This document shows positions 49,604 through 60,298 of a stretch of DNA of 64,000 bases, piece after piece. The translations under genes and the position numbers were made by a program. Under the pieces are notes generated by a model, which made no database searches, was not told where the DNA came from, and saw only the letters and a program-made list of their open reading frames with translations. Within the stretch, counting starts at the first letter, position 1; the number at the start of each line of letters is the position of its first letter. The stretch spans positions 1-64,000 of the forward strand of contig CM062381.1 of the NCBI GenBank assembly GCA_031310005.1, written 5' to 3'. This DNA is from Dactylellina haptotyla (taxonomy: Eukaryota; Ascomycota; Orbiliomycetes; Orbiliales; Orbiliaceae).

Positions 49604-50035
49604 TCACCGCTTGTTATTCAAACTATCGGGGCATGCATTATTTGTTAGCGCCGTGCCCTGGGTTCTAAAATGCAAAATCTCAGGATTGTCTGGATAACGG
49701 ACATAAAGCGGACAGTTAGTGTGGGCAAACATCTTCGATTCGAGGCACCAACCAACAGAGTTCTCCAAGGTGTATAGTCCAAAAACAATCTTAGTTCTGA
49801 GTTTAAAAGGATCGGGGCCGTTGGACCATAGCGTGTAACACAGGTCCTCCAAAGAAGGTTTCAGTTTGAAATTTAGTAACACTAGGCCGGAGCTACAAGC
49901 TGGCAAACTGGCGTTCATTCGATTGTTGGATGAGCGAATATTTTCGTTGCCAAGGCTGTAACTCATCTCGTTAACCAGAAGCTCAGCCAGAAAGGAAGGG
50001 CTAAGCCTTTGGCTTGAGTGCGTGCAGTTCACCAT
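49604..50035 (-). CDS. possible small protein divergent to the HNH-like gene
   Basis: Uninterrupted 143-codon frame starting 122 bases from the start of the divergent large gene. Composition is protein-like (SLEDLCYTLWSNGPDP, IVFGLYTLENSVGWCLESK), with no signal peptide and no domain I recognise. It could be a genuine partner gene sharing a promoter, an exon of a longer gene, or chance. Confidence 0.38.
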   Translation of the reverse strand: MVNCTHSSQRLSPSFLAELLVNEMSYSLGNENIRSSNNRMNASLPACSSGLVLLNFKLKPSLEDLCYTLWSNGPDPFKLRTKIVFGLYTLENSVGWCLESKMFAHTNCPLYVRYPDNPEILHFRTQGTALTNNACPDSLNNKR

Positions 50036-50157
50036 GACACGGTTTAAGGAACTATAAAGCTACAAAAACCTAGCAGGTTTTGGATCTCTTCATTTCTCTC
50101 CTTCTCACAGTCACCATCATCATAAATCTCCTGCCAGCGATACCTCTCTTCTCGAAA

Positions 50158-53123
50158 ATGAGCAGCAACTCCAAAATTCCATCGCCAGCGCAAGTGCTGA
50201 GCAGATCACCAGAAGGCGTTATTAGTTTCACTAATACGATTCGTTTAGTGCTTAATGAAGCTTTAAAGCTGTATGAACTATTGAAAGAAGGAAATACGAT
50301 GTCTCATTATGATAGAGTCTGCAGCAAGATCGAGCAGATTGCCTTTGAATCTTTGGATGAATATTTGAAAAGTCAAAAGGTCAATATCAGTTGCAGAATT
50401 GTTCGCCGGGCGTTCCCAGACGGTACCACGCTGCAAGGTAAAGCTCTGTACTCTATCGTCGAAATTGGGTATACAAGAGGCGGTAAGTTACAACTCGAAC
50501 TCTGTTCAACTTTATGCCATCTACTTACTGGAATCTGCCCTATTTAGGTGTCATGGAGTCAATCGAACTTGTGTTCATCATGTTGTTACAGCACCCAAAC
50601 CCAGGCGATGATTATCTACGTGATCCTGCTAGGCTCGTGCCCCCTGGTTCAGGAGGCAATACGATATTGGGACTACAGAAGATGCTGCCGGCTTCTCGGC
50701 AGCACCCATGGCTCTTCATAACCCCATACTACGATAGCAGAAAGCAATGTGGCCCGGTTTGGTTGTTCCACCCAGGCGAACTACTTTGCACTTGGAAACA
50801 ACGCGGAGATGCTCGCCCGATGATGAAAGAAGGAAAGTTTCTCAGACACTGGCATGATTTCGTGAAGGAGCTTTCTCAAGACCACTACCGCAAACTATGG
50901 AAACTACAGAATGTTCCGAAACTTCGAGATGCATCGGAGTGGCAGGGACCGAGCTATCCACCAAAAGGTGATACATTTTGGGCCAGTCGTCTTTTCCAAG
51001 GGTGTAGAATGTATCAAGCCGAAGGCGGTGGCATGGAACTCTCTCTTCTCACCGGCGAGGATAACTGGTGGGTAAATGATACGACGCTTACACCAACCGA
51101 AGTCGAATTACTTCCCAAAACCTTGAAAGAAATGAGAGAGCGCTCGGACTGGAAGTTCAAAATGACTTTTTGGGCGATGTTTGCACCTGCGACAGACCAA
51201 AGGTCCTTTGGGCATATATTCTTGAGGAACAGTGAATTGGGGGAAGGGGAAGGCAGCTCCAATTACACAAGACCCGGTCAAGAGCGTCTCCGTATGACTA
51301 TATATCAGATGCAAAAAGCAAACTTCTCCGGACGAGATGACAGAGAACTGGAGAGGTTTTGCTCTAAAGTTTGCGAAGAAGCAAGCCCAAACATCTTTGG
51401 GTTGACCAGCGATTTGACAGTATGTGTACTGTGCAGTATGAGGCTTCCTCAGAGTTTTATCTATCGTCGGCCCGAGGATTCGATTATGAGATCCCAACTA
51501 CCTCCAGAAGTGAAGGAAGCTCATGGAGCGTGCATACTCTGTTTGTAAGTGCTTTCCAAGAATTTGGAATCCGGCTCGGTAGCCCAACACTTACGTATTA
51601 TAGAAACGAAATGGATGAGATGCGCCGGGAAGCTGGCATCAGTTTGCTCCGTATTAATGGCGGTTCTAATGTTGCCCAGAGGTGGCCATTCTTGGAAGAT
51701 CTCCCGCAGAGCTCTAGCAATCCCTGGTCCGGTAGCTTCCACCCACGAACTTTCTTCAATATGGATATGAGACTTTCAAAACTTGCAAAGAGGGGTTTCA
51801 GGCCATCCATAGCCAGAAATCTCAGTGGCGAGGCGATAACAGAGGAAGGTACTCTGTCGTCCGCAGCATTCCTGGAAGTCAAGCACTTTTTGCTCATTAT
51901 CTTTGCGTCGATACTGGGTTTCGCCCTCAACCATAATGTCTACAGACCTCTTTGCTGTCAACTCTGTGGTGGTATTTTGACCTTTTATCACGCGCATCTC
52001 GACCACAAGCACCACAGTGCATCGATAAAACCTGATATTTGCCACATGCGAGGTATTAGAATCTGCCGCGCTTGCAATACCCGCTGGTTGGCCTGCTTGG
52101 ATAAAATTCAAGAAAGAAAATGGAAAGGCGAATGTTTGATGACCGAGAATAAAAACGTATCTTTTGACGACGTCATGAAGTCTTTCACCCATTACTGCCT
52201 TGGTGGACCGGATGCCAAATATGACCCTCGAATCTCGGGATGGAAGTACGATAAAGCATTCCGAGAAGCAGTTGCAGATCACCTAGGATCCTAATGGGAT
52301 TGGATCCGGGACGCAGCAGAGGCAGATATAAAAGAAAAATTGAATCAAATCAAAAAAATAGTAAGTTAGCCCTTTGAATCCACCGAGACTTTGGCAAATT
52401 GCGCAGAATAGCCCGGCTAATAGACTGTACTTCTAGACGCCGGTGCAACACTTTACAATCGCAGGTCTATTTCGTAAAAGAATCTCTCGCAGAGTAAACC
52501 TCGAAGGGAACTGTTGGATGTCCGGAGAGAAAGGAGAGTTAGTCATAGACCATGACCATCTTCTTCTGAAACCTCGTGGCCTTCTACTTCACGATGTAAA
52601 CTTTACTCTGCCATCAAAATACCGAATAGAAGATACAGGTATTTATTTTAACCCAAACCGATGGTGGAGAGACTATGCTGCCTTAGACACACCGGGTACG
52701 ATTCGGTTCCTTGTTGAACGAAATCCAGGTCTCGTTTGGCTTGTTCACCAGTTTTACGAAAATCACCGAATCAACTACTTGTTCGATGAGGCTCAATGGG
52801 GTGCGAGCAATTCTGATCTTTTCTCCTCCCTCGGCCCACCAAGACTCTCAATCCAAACTCTCAGCGAATTTAAACTAGAAATGGTTGACGCTGGTGACAA
52901 ATGGGCTTTTATGAAAATGATATATCCCAAGTATACTAGGGAGAAAGACTCGACGGAGTATGGGAAGAACCTTGTCCGCGAACTTGGACATCTGGTGCTA
53001 AATCGCTTGATACGAAAGTTCGATAAGGAAATGAAAGAGCAACGAAGGGAAAGCTATACGGGACAGGTTCGCGACCCTTTTGAGGACGAATTTGATGACG
53101 ATAGGGATGATGAAGTAGATTAG
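50158..53123 (+). CDS. large protein with HNH/endonuclease-VII-like zinc modules, one in-frame stop
   Basis: Exons are 50158-50482, 50548-51544, 51604-52360 and 52437-53123; all phases match, about 920 codons. The fourth exon has no start ATG of its own and its acceptor fits only in frame with exon 3. A TAA at 52292-52294 lies in exon 3; sequence stays coding-like after it (WIRDAAEADIKEKLNQIKK). A weak 51-base intron at 52271-52321 would remove it. Module 1 is CVLC (residue 401) and CILC (437). Module 2 is CQLC (559), HLDHKH and CRACN (about 595), the full treble-clef HNH/EndoVII pattern. Module 3 is LVIDHDH (730-734) with KPRGLLLHDVNF but few cysteines. Start at 50158 is favoured because a duplicate at 55559 conserves it; an in-frame ATG lies at 50080. 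Nuclease activity is inference. Confidence 0.65.
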
Positions 53124-53620
53124 GACGATAGGATCTGAGATGAACTAAAACTTCAATGGTCCTATCAATATAGATTTGCCTTGCTGTAGGCCAACCCCCT
53201 TATAAAATGAAATCAATATGTTATCAAACAGGTGTAGACTATTCTCAGATGAATATAAATGGAAATTGTGATATGAGATTTCGAGTCAGTAGCGTATCCA
53301 TTGTAATGAAATGTAGAGGCTACATGAAATAATTTCCAAAGCTTCCAACTGGATATAAGCCAAAATATGATATCGGGTTATGTGGTACCAATCAATGAGT
53401 TGCCACATGTTACACTACTTTTTGTCCAGATGCTACAACGCTAACTATTATTATAGAATCCTACGTTTTCTACATCAAGAGAAGTATATTTTTTTATAAA
53501 TATTAATAAATATTAAATACATTATAAATAAATATATATATATGCAAGATGGCGATAGGGCCGGCAGGACTCCACTTAAGATCGCGACGAAGAGCGTGCT
53601 TAAATTGACGGGCGAGCCTC
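53124..53620. other. AT-rich spacer with TA microsatellite
   Basis: Ends in an ATAAATATTAATAAATATT-type stretch and a short TA repeat (about 53490-53543), just where GC-rich sequence begins. No gene. Confidence 0.55.
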
Positions 53621-54352
53621 CTAGAGTAACGATAGTTCAGATCGCAGCCTTTGAATTTGGCTTTCTAGGTGCGATCCAACTTTTTCGTTCTCCAGGGGTT
53701 TATCGAGCAAGATCGCGGCCGCATGCTCCAGGGCGACCCGCGCGGAAGCGAGTCTTAGCTGAGCGAGATGGCAGCCCTTCTCGAGCTCAACCACCCGGAG
53801 CTTTAGGCACGCGATCTCCTCTTTGAGCTCGGGCACTGTCTTGTCGGCCTCCTCGTGGGCCTCGGCGGTGGCGGTGGCAGTAGTGGTGGCGGTGGTAGTG
53901 GTGGTGGCGGCGGCTGGAAGAGGGGACCAGGGGTCGGACCAGGGCCCCGTGGCGAGAGGCGATAGAGGGAGGCCCCCTAGTTTAATTATTAGAGACTTCT
54001 GACACTATGTGATGTTTTTGGACAAGCTATACGAACCTCTATCCCACTCGTAGGTCACGGGTGGTGAGCCCTGTTCCCTCTCTGGGAGCTCCGGGTCCGG
54101 GGACGGGACTTGGGTTTCCAAGCCCGCCAGGGCCCGCCTCATCTCTGCCACAGACTCTTCGTGGCTGATGTGGTGGGGTCTCGCCCCGAATTTGCCCACA
54201 GATTTTTTCTTTTCTTTCTTCTCCTTCTTCTCCTTCTTCGCCTTCTTTGGGGGTGGCGATGGGGGCGAAGTTGGGGACGACGATGGGGACGGGGAGGCAG
54301 GGCGTGCGGCAGCCTTGCGGCGGCGGGTACCAGTGGCAGCTTTGCGGGCCAT
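53621..54352 (-). CDS. GC-rich gene for a lysine-rich, coiled-coil protein
   Basis: Exons are 54352-54037 and 53976-53621 (60-base intron GTTCGT to CTAG, phase 1), giving 223 residues. N-terminus is basic and Ala/Pro/Ser-rich (MARKAATGTRRRKAAARP), then a proline run and lysine/glutamate repeats (KKAKKEKKEKKEKKK), which look like a nuclear localisation region. A threonine/alanine-rich linker follows. The C-terminal 70 residues (ELKEEIACLKLRVVELEKG) have leucine heptads typical of a coiled coil. No catalytic domain. GC content and codon use differ sharply from the AT-rich neighbourhood. It may be a DNA-binding or structural protein of the inserted segment, or a fragment of a mobile element; I recognise no family. 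Confidence 0.5.
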
Positions 54353-55450
54353 CTTCTAGATAAAATTTGCATTAGTAAAGGTATCAAGTAATGCGGAATG
54401 GACTGGATCATCTTCGTATTCCTCTTGACTCCAATAATATGAATGGGTAAAAATCATGGATGATCAGAAATAAGGTGAAAGAAGAAGAAGAAAATTCAAA
54501 GAAAGGATCTGTTGGGGCCAAATTCAGATTACGAAAGATAGGCATTTACGGACGAAGACGAGAATAAATTATTGTTATATAAGTATAATTGAGATATTGA
54601 ACATTTCGTGTGAATTTCAGGATACATTATGAGAAAAAAGGAAAGATACAGGATGAAATTTAGGAAAGTCGATGGAACGGGAAGAAGAAGAGCTACACTA
54701 GTCCGGAGAAGGTATACTCACGGTGGGGTGGGGGGTTTCTTGGGGGTTAGGGGGAGGGGGTATTATGGTTATGGTGATGGTGATTATGATGGTGATGATT
54801 ATTGATGATGATAATGATAATGGTAATGGTAATGATGATGATGAAGGAGGAAAGGAAGCTTGGGATCGAGTTAGCTGGGTAATTGTCTGGTCTTCATTTC
54901 GTGTTGTCCCAAAGATTCACACGTCTCAACAACTTTAGTCTCACATATTCGAGTATATGTCACTTGGGCTGGGCAATTGATCCTATCGAGCTCTACATTT
55001 GTAATATTTGAAGAGCTAACTGTCTGGTTTATGAGATAATCAAATAGATAACTATAAGGCAGTCACTGAATTCGAAAGTTTTCATCTCCTACATACCTGT
55101 GGACCAGCTGATATTGTAGATAGCCCTAGAGAGATGGAGGAACTCCTCCTGTACCGGTCAAACATCGCCTCCTTCTCAACCTCTCTCTACCACCCTACCC
55201 CCCCTCCAATCATCATCCCTATCCCTCCCCTTTGCCATCGGTTAGTTAGTGGTTCGCAATATCCAGCTTTGTGCCTCGGATCCAGAATCACACACAACAA
55301 TGTGTTGTTGATGCTTGGTCTCCTGATCTCTGTCGGTTGCAATTAATCTCATAATCATAATACAGGTAAATCGGAATCGAGACCAGATAAATTTGAACAA
55401 CCTCTAACTTCTTAAAAACTGAAATACATACTGACTGATGCCTTACGAGG
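54353..55450. other. spacer with simple repeats
   Basis: Promoter side of the GC-rich gene. Contains a GGTGATGATTATGATGG-type simple repeat at about 54760-54845 and a C/T-rich tract near 55190-55230. No gene. Confidence 0.5.
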
Positions 55451-55565
55451 TGCTTCAAAAAGCGCTAGACGAATTATCTTAGTAGAATTCATTAAAAGCG
55501 CCCTTAGGTAATCTACTTAGTAGCTGCGCTGGTGATAGAATGTTGGAGTTGCTGCTCATTTTCAC
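55451..55565 (-). repeat. decayed inverted copy of the start of the HNH-like gene
   Basis: Reverse strand from about 55565 to 55451 aligns with plus-strand 50152 to about 50265. Both share ATGAGCAGCAACTCCAA and then ATTC(C/T)ATC(G/A)CCAGCGCA, continuing to a shared GAAGC. Most differences are C-to-T or G-to-A in the copy at 55.5 kb, the pattern left by RIP. The copy begins right where the GH71 N-terminal half ends. Confidence 0.75.
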
Positions 55566-56377
55566 AGCTGGTGGGGACGATGGTCGATGCTAAGAGAGAG
55601 AACCACGGAGAAACGGCTACCTCAAGTTAGTAAGCTTCTTTGACGTTAATTAAGATGAACTTACGCATCATATAAGGCTTCCCGGCCAGGTTTGCGATAA
55701 ATTTATCGTCCCAGATGGTCGTCATGGGCAGAGGAGCAATACTATTACCACCGTAGGTCGGCCAGGCCAACCAAGAGAAAGCGCCATCAACATCAGTCCT
55801 GCCGGTAACTCCAGCTGGATCCTGGAACATGGGCAACGCTTCGACTTTATGAGAGACTCCGTTCTTGACCTGTTGCCAATTGAAGCTATCACCGACAAAA
55901 GTGCTGACTATGGCGCCTCCGTCGTACATCGCCTGCGCTGGATGGTTCGCATACAGCTGAAGGTAATTGGTGATTGCCGGCGCATCGCCGTTGTTCCAAT
56001 AGGCAAAGTCAAAAGAGATAAAGACCTTAAAGCCAACCTGTTTGGCAGCCTCGTAAGCATTGGCCAATTGAGTCGGTGTGTAAGAGTCGACGCTGGCGCA
56101 ATTGAGGGCGAACCCGTCAATACCAGTGTCTTGAGCTATTTGCATGTCCCATTTCCAGTCATCAACAGTGTAATTCTCAACAATTCCAACCTAGACGCAG
56201 TTTAGCAACCGAATTAATATGGTGAGCGCAAGGGCATGTTACCATGAAATGAGCGTAAACGTATTTTGCTGATTCTCTCTTTTCTAACGCATACGACTTT
56301 GGAGCCGCAAGCGAGGGCGTTATGAGGCCAGTCGCTGCCATACCGAGCAAAAGCCCGTTTCGAAAACTTCTCCACAT
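55513..56377 (-). pseudogene. GH71 alpha-1,3-glucanase, N-terminal half ending in foreign sequence
   Basis: Exons are 56377-56243, 56190-55665 and 55616-55513, in frame for 254 residues. A signal peptide (LLLGMAATGLITPSLAA) leads into the GH71 barrel: YVYAHFMVGIVENYTVDDW, GIDGFALNCASVDSYTP, GFKVFISFDFAYW, FVGDSFNW, DGAFSWLAWPTYG and GKPYMMPVSPWF. After SPWF the frame enters sequence copied from the start of the HNH-like gene and stops about 30 codons later. The catalytic C-terminal half and CBM24-like tail are missing. A matching C-terminal half lies at 48115-49228 on the same strand. Even if transcribed, the product would lack half of the glucanase fold. Confidence 0.88.
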
Positions 56378-57449
56378 TTTGGATCTAAAATCTCTGTAGC
56401 TCTGCGTGAGTTTACAAGCTTGATATTGTCAAACAATAGCTAGTGTGTTGCTGATGGGAAATGATTGTCATTTGCATGGCTCCAGCATCAATCCTTTTAT
56501 AGAAAATCCACCAGCCTTCAAGCTACTGTGTGCGAATGGAAATGCATTACCAGGAGAAGATATTATCATCAAGGTGAAATCTCATCGTTTGTCAACTATA
56601 GCCTTGAATATTTCCACCCTTGGAACTGAAAGTTGTCGAAACAAATGTTCCTGAACTTTGCCTTGTCAAGCATATGGGTCGCGCCCTCGGACCCTTTCAT
56701 GAAGGCTTGTGCCTTGCATTAAGGCGGGGAACTCTTCGGCATCGTCGGAGCGCGAACATTAGACGAAAATTTAAGCGAATAATAACGGCACTGGTGTAGA
56801 TCCGATTTGCGGTGCTATCCAACTTTTACTTTTAGACCTTGCATTTTTTAGTATCGAAACATTTATTTCCTTCTAAGAATTTGACAGCGGGTTGGGATGT
56901 GAACAAGCGACTGGGGCTGGTTAGCATTGCTTGTTTGAAACTACTCCACACCCCGCATATCCTGATGCATATGCGGGGTGTCCCCTGGTAACCTGCAAAA
57001 CTATATACCAACCGATGGAAATATTTGAAACTACGACGAAATGCCGGCGAAAAGCGTGAGCGAAAAGAAACGGCGAAAAATATTCGCGGTTATTCAATTT
57101 GTAGTCACGGCTGCGTACGCGGCAAGGATCCCTCAGTACTGCTGCTTCTTAAACAATTCGCCAATCTTTCGAATTAGAGCGAGCGGTCATAACACTTAAC
57201 TTGATTCCCATAGTTGTCTGTGTTTATCACAAAATTGGATAACTTCTAAGTAAACACTCGCAAGATATTCTATTACATCAAAATGGGCGACATTATAAAT
57301 AATGGGTTCGAATTCCAGAAGACTTCTCCTGAGTATACAAGACGGACATCCTCAATTCGAAGAAATCCCTCCCGTGTATCAATCTCTGTATAATTTAATT
57401 CTTTCAAAATTAGCCATCAAGAAATAAGCAATCCGTTTCACTCAGCAAA
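56378..57449. promoter_or_regulatory. divergent GH71 promoter region
   Basis: About 1.07 kb between the divergent GH71 starts at 56377 (minus) and 57450 (plus). It holds the GC-rich inverted repeat listed separately and AT-rich stretches. A GGGTTCGAATTCC near 57303 resembles a tRNA B-box but no A-box or stem fits. Confidence 0.55.
56948..56981. promoter_or_regulatory. perfect 13-base inverted repeat with two CreA-like sites
   Basis: ACACCCCGCATAT, eight bases, then ATATGCGGGGTGT. Each arm contains GCGGGG, matching the CreA/Cre1 consensus SYGGRG in opposite orientations. Paired CreA sites in a promoter between two glucanase genes fit carbon catabolite repression. Another zinc-cluster regulator could also read such a palindrome. 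Confidence 0.6.
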
Positions 57450-59641
57450 ATGAGGCTAGCTAACTACTTGCTCCTCGCAAGTGCTGCAATCAGTAGCCTT
57501 GTTGGGCCAGTACTTGCTGCAAATGCCGCAATTCGCGGGAGGCAAGTGGCGGACCGCCTCGTGTTCGCGCATTTCATGGTTTGTTATCCCCACTGTATAG
57601 CCAAAATCAAGTCTAACGAAATGTCTGGGGATAGATTGGGATTGTGAGCAATAGAGGATCACCAGCCGATTTTGACGATGATATGAAACGCGCCAAAGCT
57701 CTTGGAATTGATGCATTCGCCCTTAACATCGGAGTCGATCCTTACACGGATGCACAATTAAACTTGGCGTATCAATCCGCCGCCAATAATGGAATGAAGG
57801 TCTTTATTTCGTTCGATTTCAATTGGTACCATACCTACCAGGCTGTCGATGTTGCGAATAAGATCAAACAATACATGAATCTACCGGCGCAATTGTATGT
57901 TGACAACAAGGTTTTCGTATCTTCGTTTGCTGGGGACGGCCTCGATGTTGCGACGCTTCGCGCCAATGTAGGAAAGGAAATTTTTTTCGCACCAAATTTC
58001 CACCCTGAGATGGGAACAAATTTTGGTGCAATTGATGGAGCGTTGAACTGGATGGCATGGCCGAATAATGGCAACAACAAGGCGCCTACACCAGGACACA
58101 ATGTCTCGGTCCAACAAGGAGATCAGGCCTATATTCAGGCTCTTGCAGGAAAGCCATACATCGCTCGTAAGTATACTGCATCTTTCGTTCAAGCGGCACA
58201 CTAATAGACAATCGTAGCTGTATCTCCATGGTTCTTCTGCCATTTTGGACCCGAAGTCCCATACAGCAAGAACTGGGTCTTTCCGTCAGACCTCTTGTGG
58301 TATAACCGATGGGTCGAAATACTGAAGTTAGGCCCCCGTTTTATTGAAGTAGTAACATGGAATGACTACGGTGAGGCACACTACATCGGTCCACTGAGCT
58401 CTTCTCACACAGATGATGGTTCGTCAAAATATGTGAATGATTTGTAAGTCAATTTCTTCGCACCACCTTAATGGACTCTTCTAACCGCGATGCCGCAAAG
58501 ACCACACGGAGGCTGGATGGATATGGCAAAGCCCTTCATCGCCGCTTATAAAGCTGGTGCTACCACTGTGGACAGTTTCATTCAAGACGAGCAAGTCGTA
58601 TATTGGTACAGGCCAACACCCCGGGGTCTAGACTGCGATGCAACAGATACTTGCATGGTGACGGCAGATAATAGCAGCGGGAATTACTTCATGGGACGGC
58701 CCAATGGGTGGGAGACTATGGAAGACTCCGTTTTCGTTGTATCTATGCTCAAGTCCCCTGGCACAGTTATCGTCAATTCGGGTGGTAATCAAAAGGTTTT
58801 CAATGCGCCAGCTGGCGCCAGCGCATACAGTGTTCCCATGGGTGTTGGGACGCAAAGTTTCCTCCTGGCAAGAAACAACCAAATTGTGTTTGCAGGAACA
58901 AGCAGCAAGGATATAATAAATACTTGCGTGTGTGGTATCTACAATTTCAACCCATACGGTAAGTCCATGTTAGCTGATCCAGGCTTGAAATATTTTGACT
59001 AACAGATCCAAGTCGGTGCTATCCCGTCTCTGCCATACGATTCATTGAAACCGCCCAGCTTACAGAACTTTGCCAACGGCCTCAAAGTCGCCACTTGCCA
59101 GGCCCAGCCGTCCCTTGCTAGTACAACTCGACCACCACCTACTTTGCCGGCTACCATCTCAACCTCCTCAACCTCTTCGCGGACCACTACTTCGACATCC
59201 CGAGCTACCACGACAACCATGTCAAAAATGTCAACCACCACAACTCCAGGAGGTGGTGTCTGCAGTGTCGTTATGACAACGGTCACTTTTACGGCCATGC
59301 AAACGAGCACTCGTACTGTTACCGTGGCAGAAACCAGTTCCATTACGACCACGACAAAAACCACGACGACTACTAGCAGCCAAATATCAACAGCAACTTC
59401 TAGTTGCACGGCTGGAACTGGCTCCAACAACTATATCGGGCTTTGCAATTTTTGTTGTTCGTATGGCTACTGCCCAGTTGGGCCATGTACCTGCACTAGC
59501 TGGGGAGTACCTCCCCAAGCACCTCCTGCGTCTGGTTATGATGGGAAGCCGGCTGCAGGGCTAGATAACTCTTATCTCGGGCTTTGTAGCTTCGCTTGCA
59601 GCCACGGATACTGCCCTTCAACGGCCTGTGTGAGAGTTTAA
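57450..59641 (+). CDS. GH71 alpha-1,3-glucanase (mutanase) with CBM24-like tail
   Basis: Secreted enzyme that cleaves alpha-1,3-glucan of fungal walls. Five exons: 57450-57578, 57635-58166, 58218-58443, 58501-58958, 59013-59641; all phases agree, 657 residues. Signal peptide about residues 1-23, then the GH71 barrel (LVFAHFMIGIV, GIDAFALNIG, MKVFISFDFNW, FVSSFAGDG, DGALNWMAWPN, PVSPWFFCHFGP, EVVTWNDYGEAHYIGP) and the beta-sandwich part ending GIYNFNPYVGAIP. A Thr/Ser linker and two cysteine-rich units (GLCNFCCSYGYCPVGPCTCTS, GLCSFACSHGYCPSTAC) follow, as in CBM24 of Trichoderma mutanase. Intact, and next to a regulator and a GH31 enzyme. Confidence 0.95.
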
Positions 59642-60298
59642 ATGTCATATATAGCTATACGAACCATAAAACCTTTAAGACAATTTGGGAGGAAAAATGA
59701 TCATTCATGTATTCATTAAATTCAACCAGTACAAATTGATATCCTCTTGCAGTTGTATGTATAATTCAAATAGTCAGAGCGAAGTGTGTAGGATCTAGAG
59801 AGTGTGCCAAATGCTTCTTTCGACAAAATAATTTATTTGTACGTATTAATATTAGCCGGGGACCGCTTATTTCAAATAGTCATATCAAGTAATTTTTTTA
59901 TTATTTATACAAATTTCATCTTTTAGCTGGCATGAACGATGACTAAATTTAGAACAGAGGGTTCATTCAATCTTAATCTTCGGTCATGGCATCGACAGCC
60001 TAGACTCTTTGCAATCGCTGGGATCATCTTCTTTTTGCGCCGATATGTGTAACCGATTACAACTTGATACATATCTTAACTGTTTACAGCACTGGTTTCT
60101 CCAGATACTGTGTTCTTTCTCTCCAGATACTCATGAAGAATGATGACCTAAGTCTGGTAAGATTAACGGCAGAATTATAAACTACTTTTAATTTTCGTAC
60201 TCCATTCTAATAATGTTTGCAGTGACACGCCAACATAGAATGAAGCGCAACCTGCATTGCTAAAATACTGAATGAAAGGTACTGCCGATATTTCGAAG
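59642..60298. other. convergent intergenic region
   Basis: Between the GH71 and regulator 3' ends; AT-rich, no gene. Confidence 0.6.

Noticed and set aside
53542-53826. 94-codon plus-strand frame in the GC-rich island
   Set aside because: Antisense shadow of the coiled-coil gene's second exon.
49229-55600. Classic DNA transposon with terminal inverted repeats and target-site duplication
   Set aside because: No transposase was recognised, and no matching terminal repeats or duplicated target could be found by eye; the inverted match at 55.5 kb lies about 0.9 kb inside the left edge.
57295-57320. GGGTTCGAATTCC resembling a tRNA T-loop
   Set aside because: No matching stems or A-box upstream; most likely chance in the GH71 promoter.
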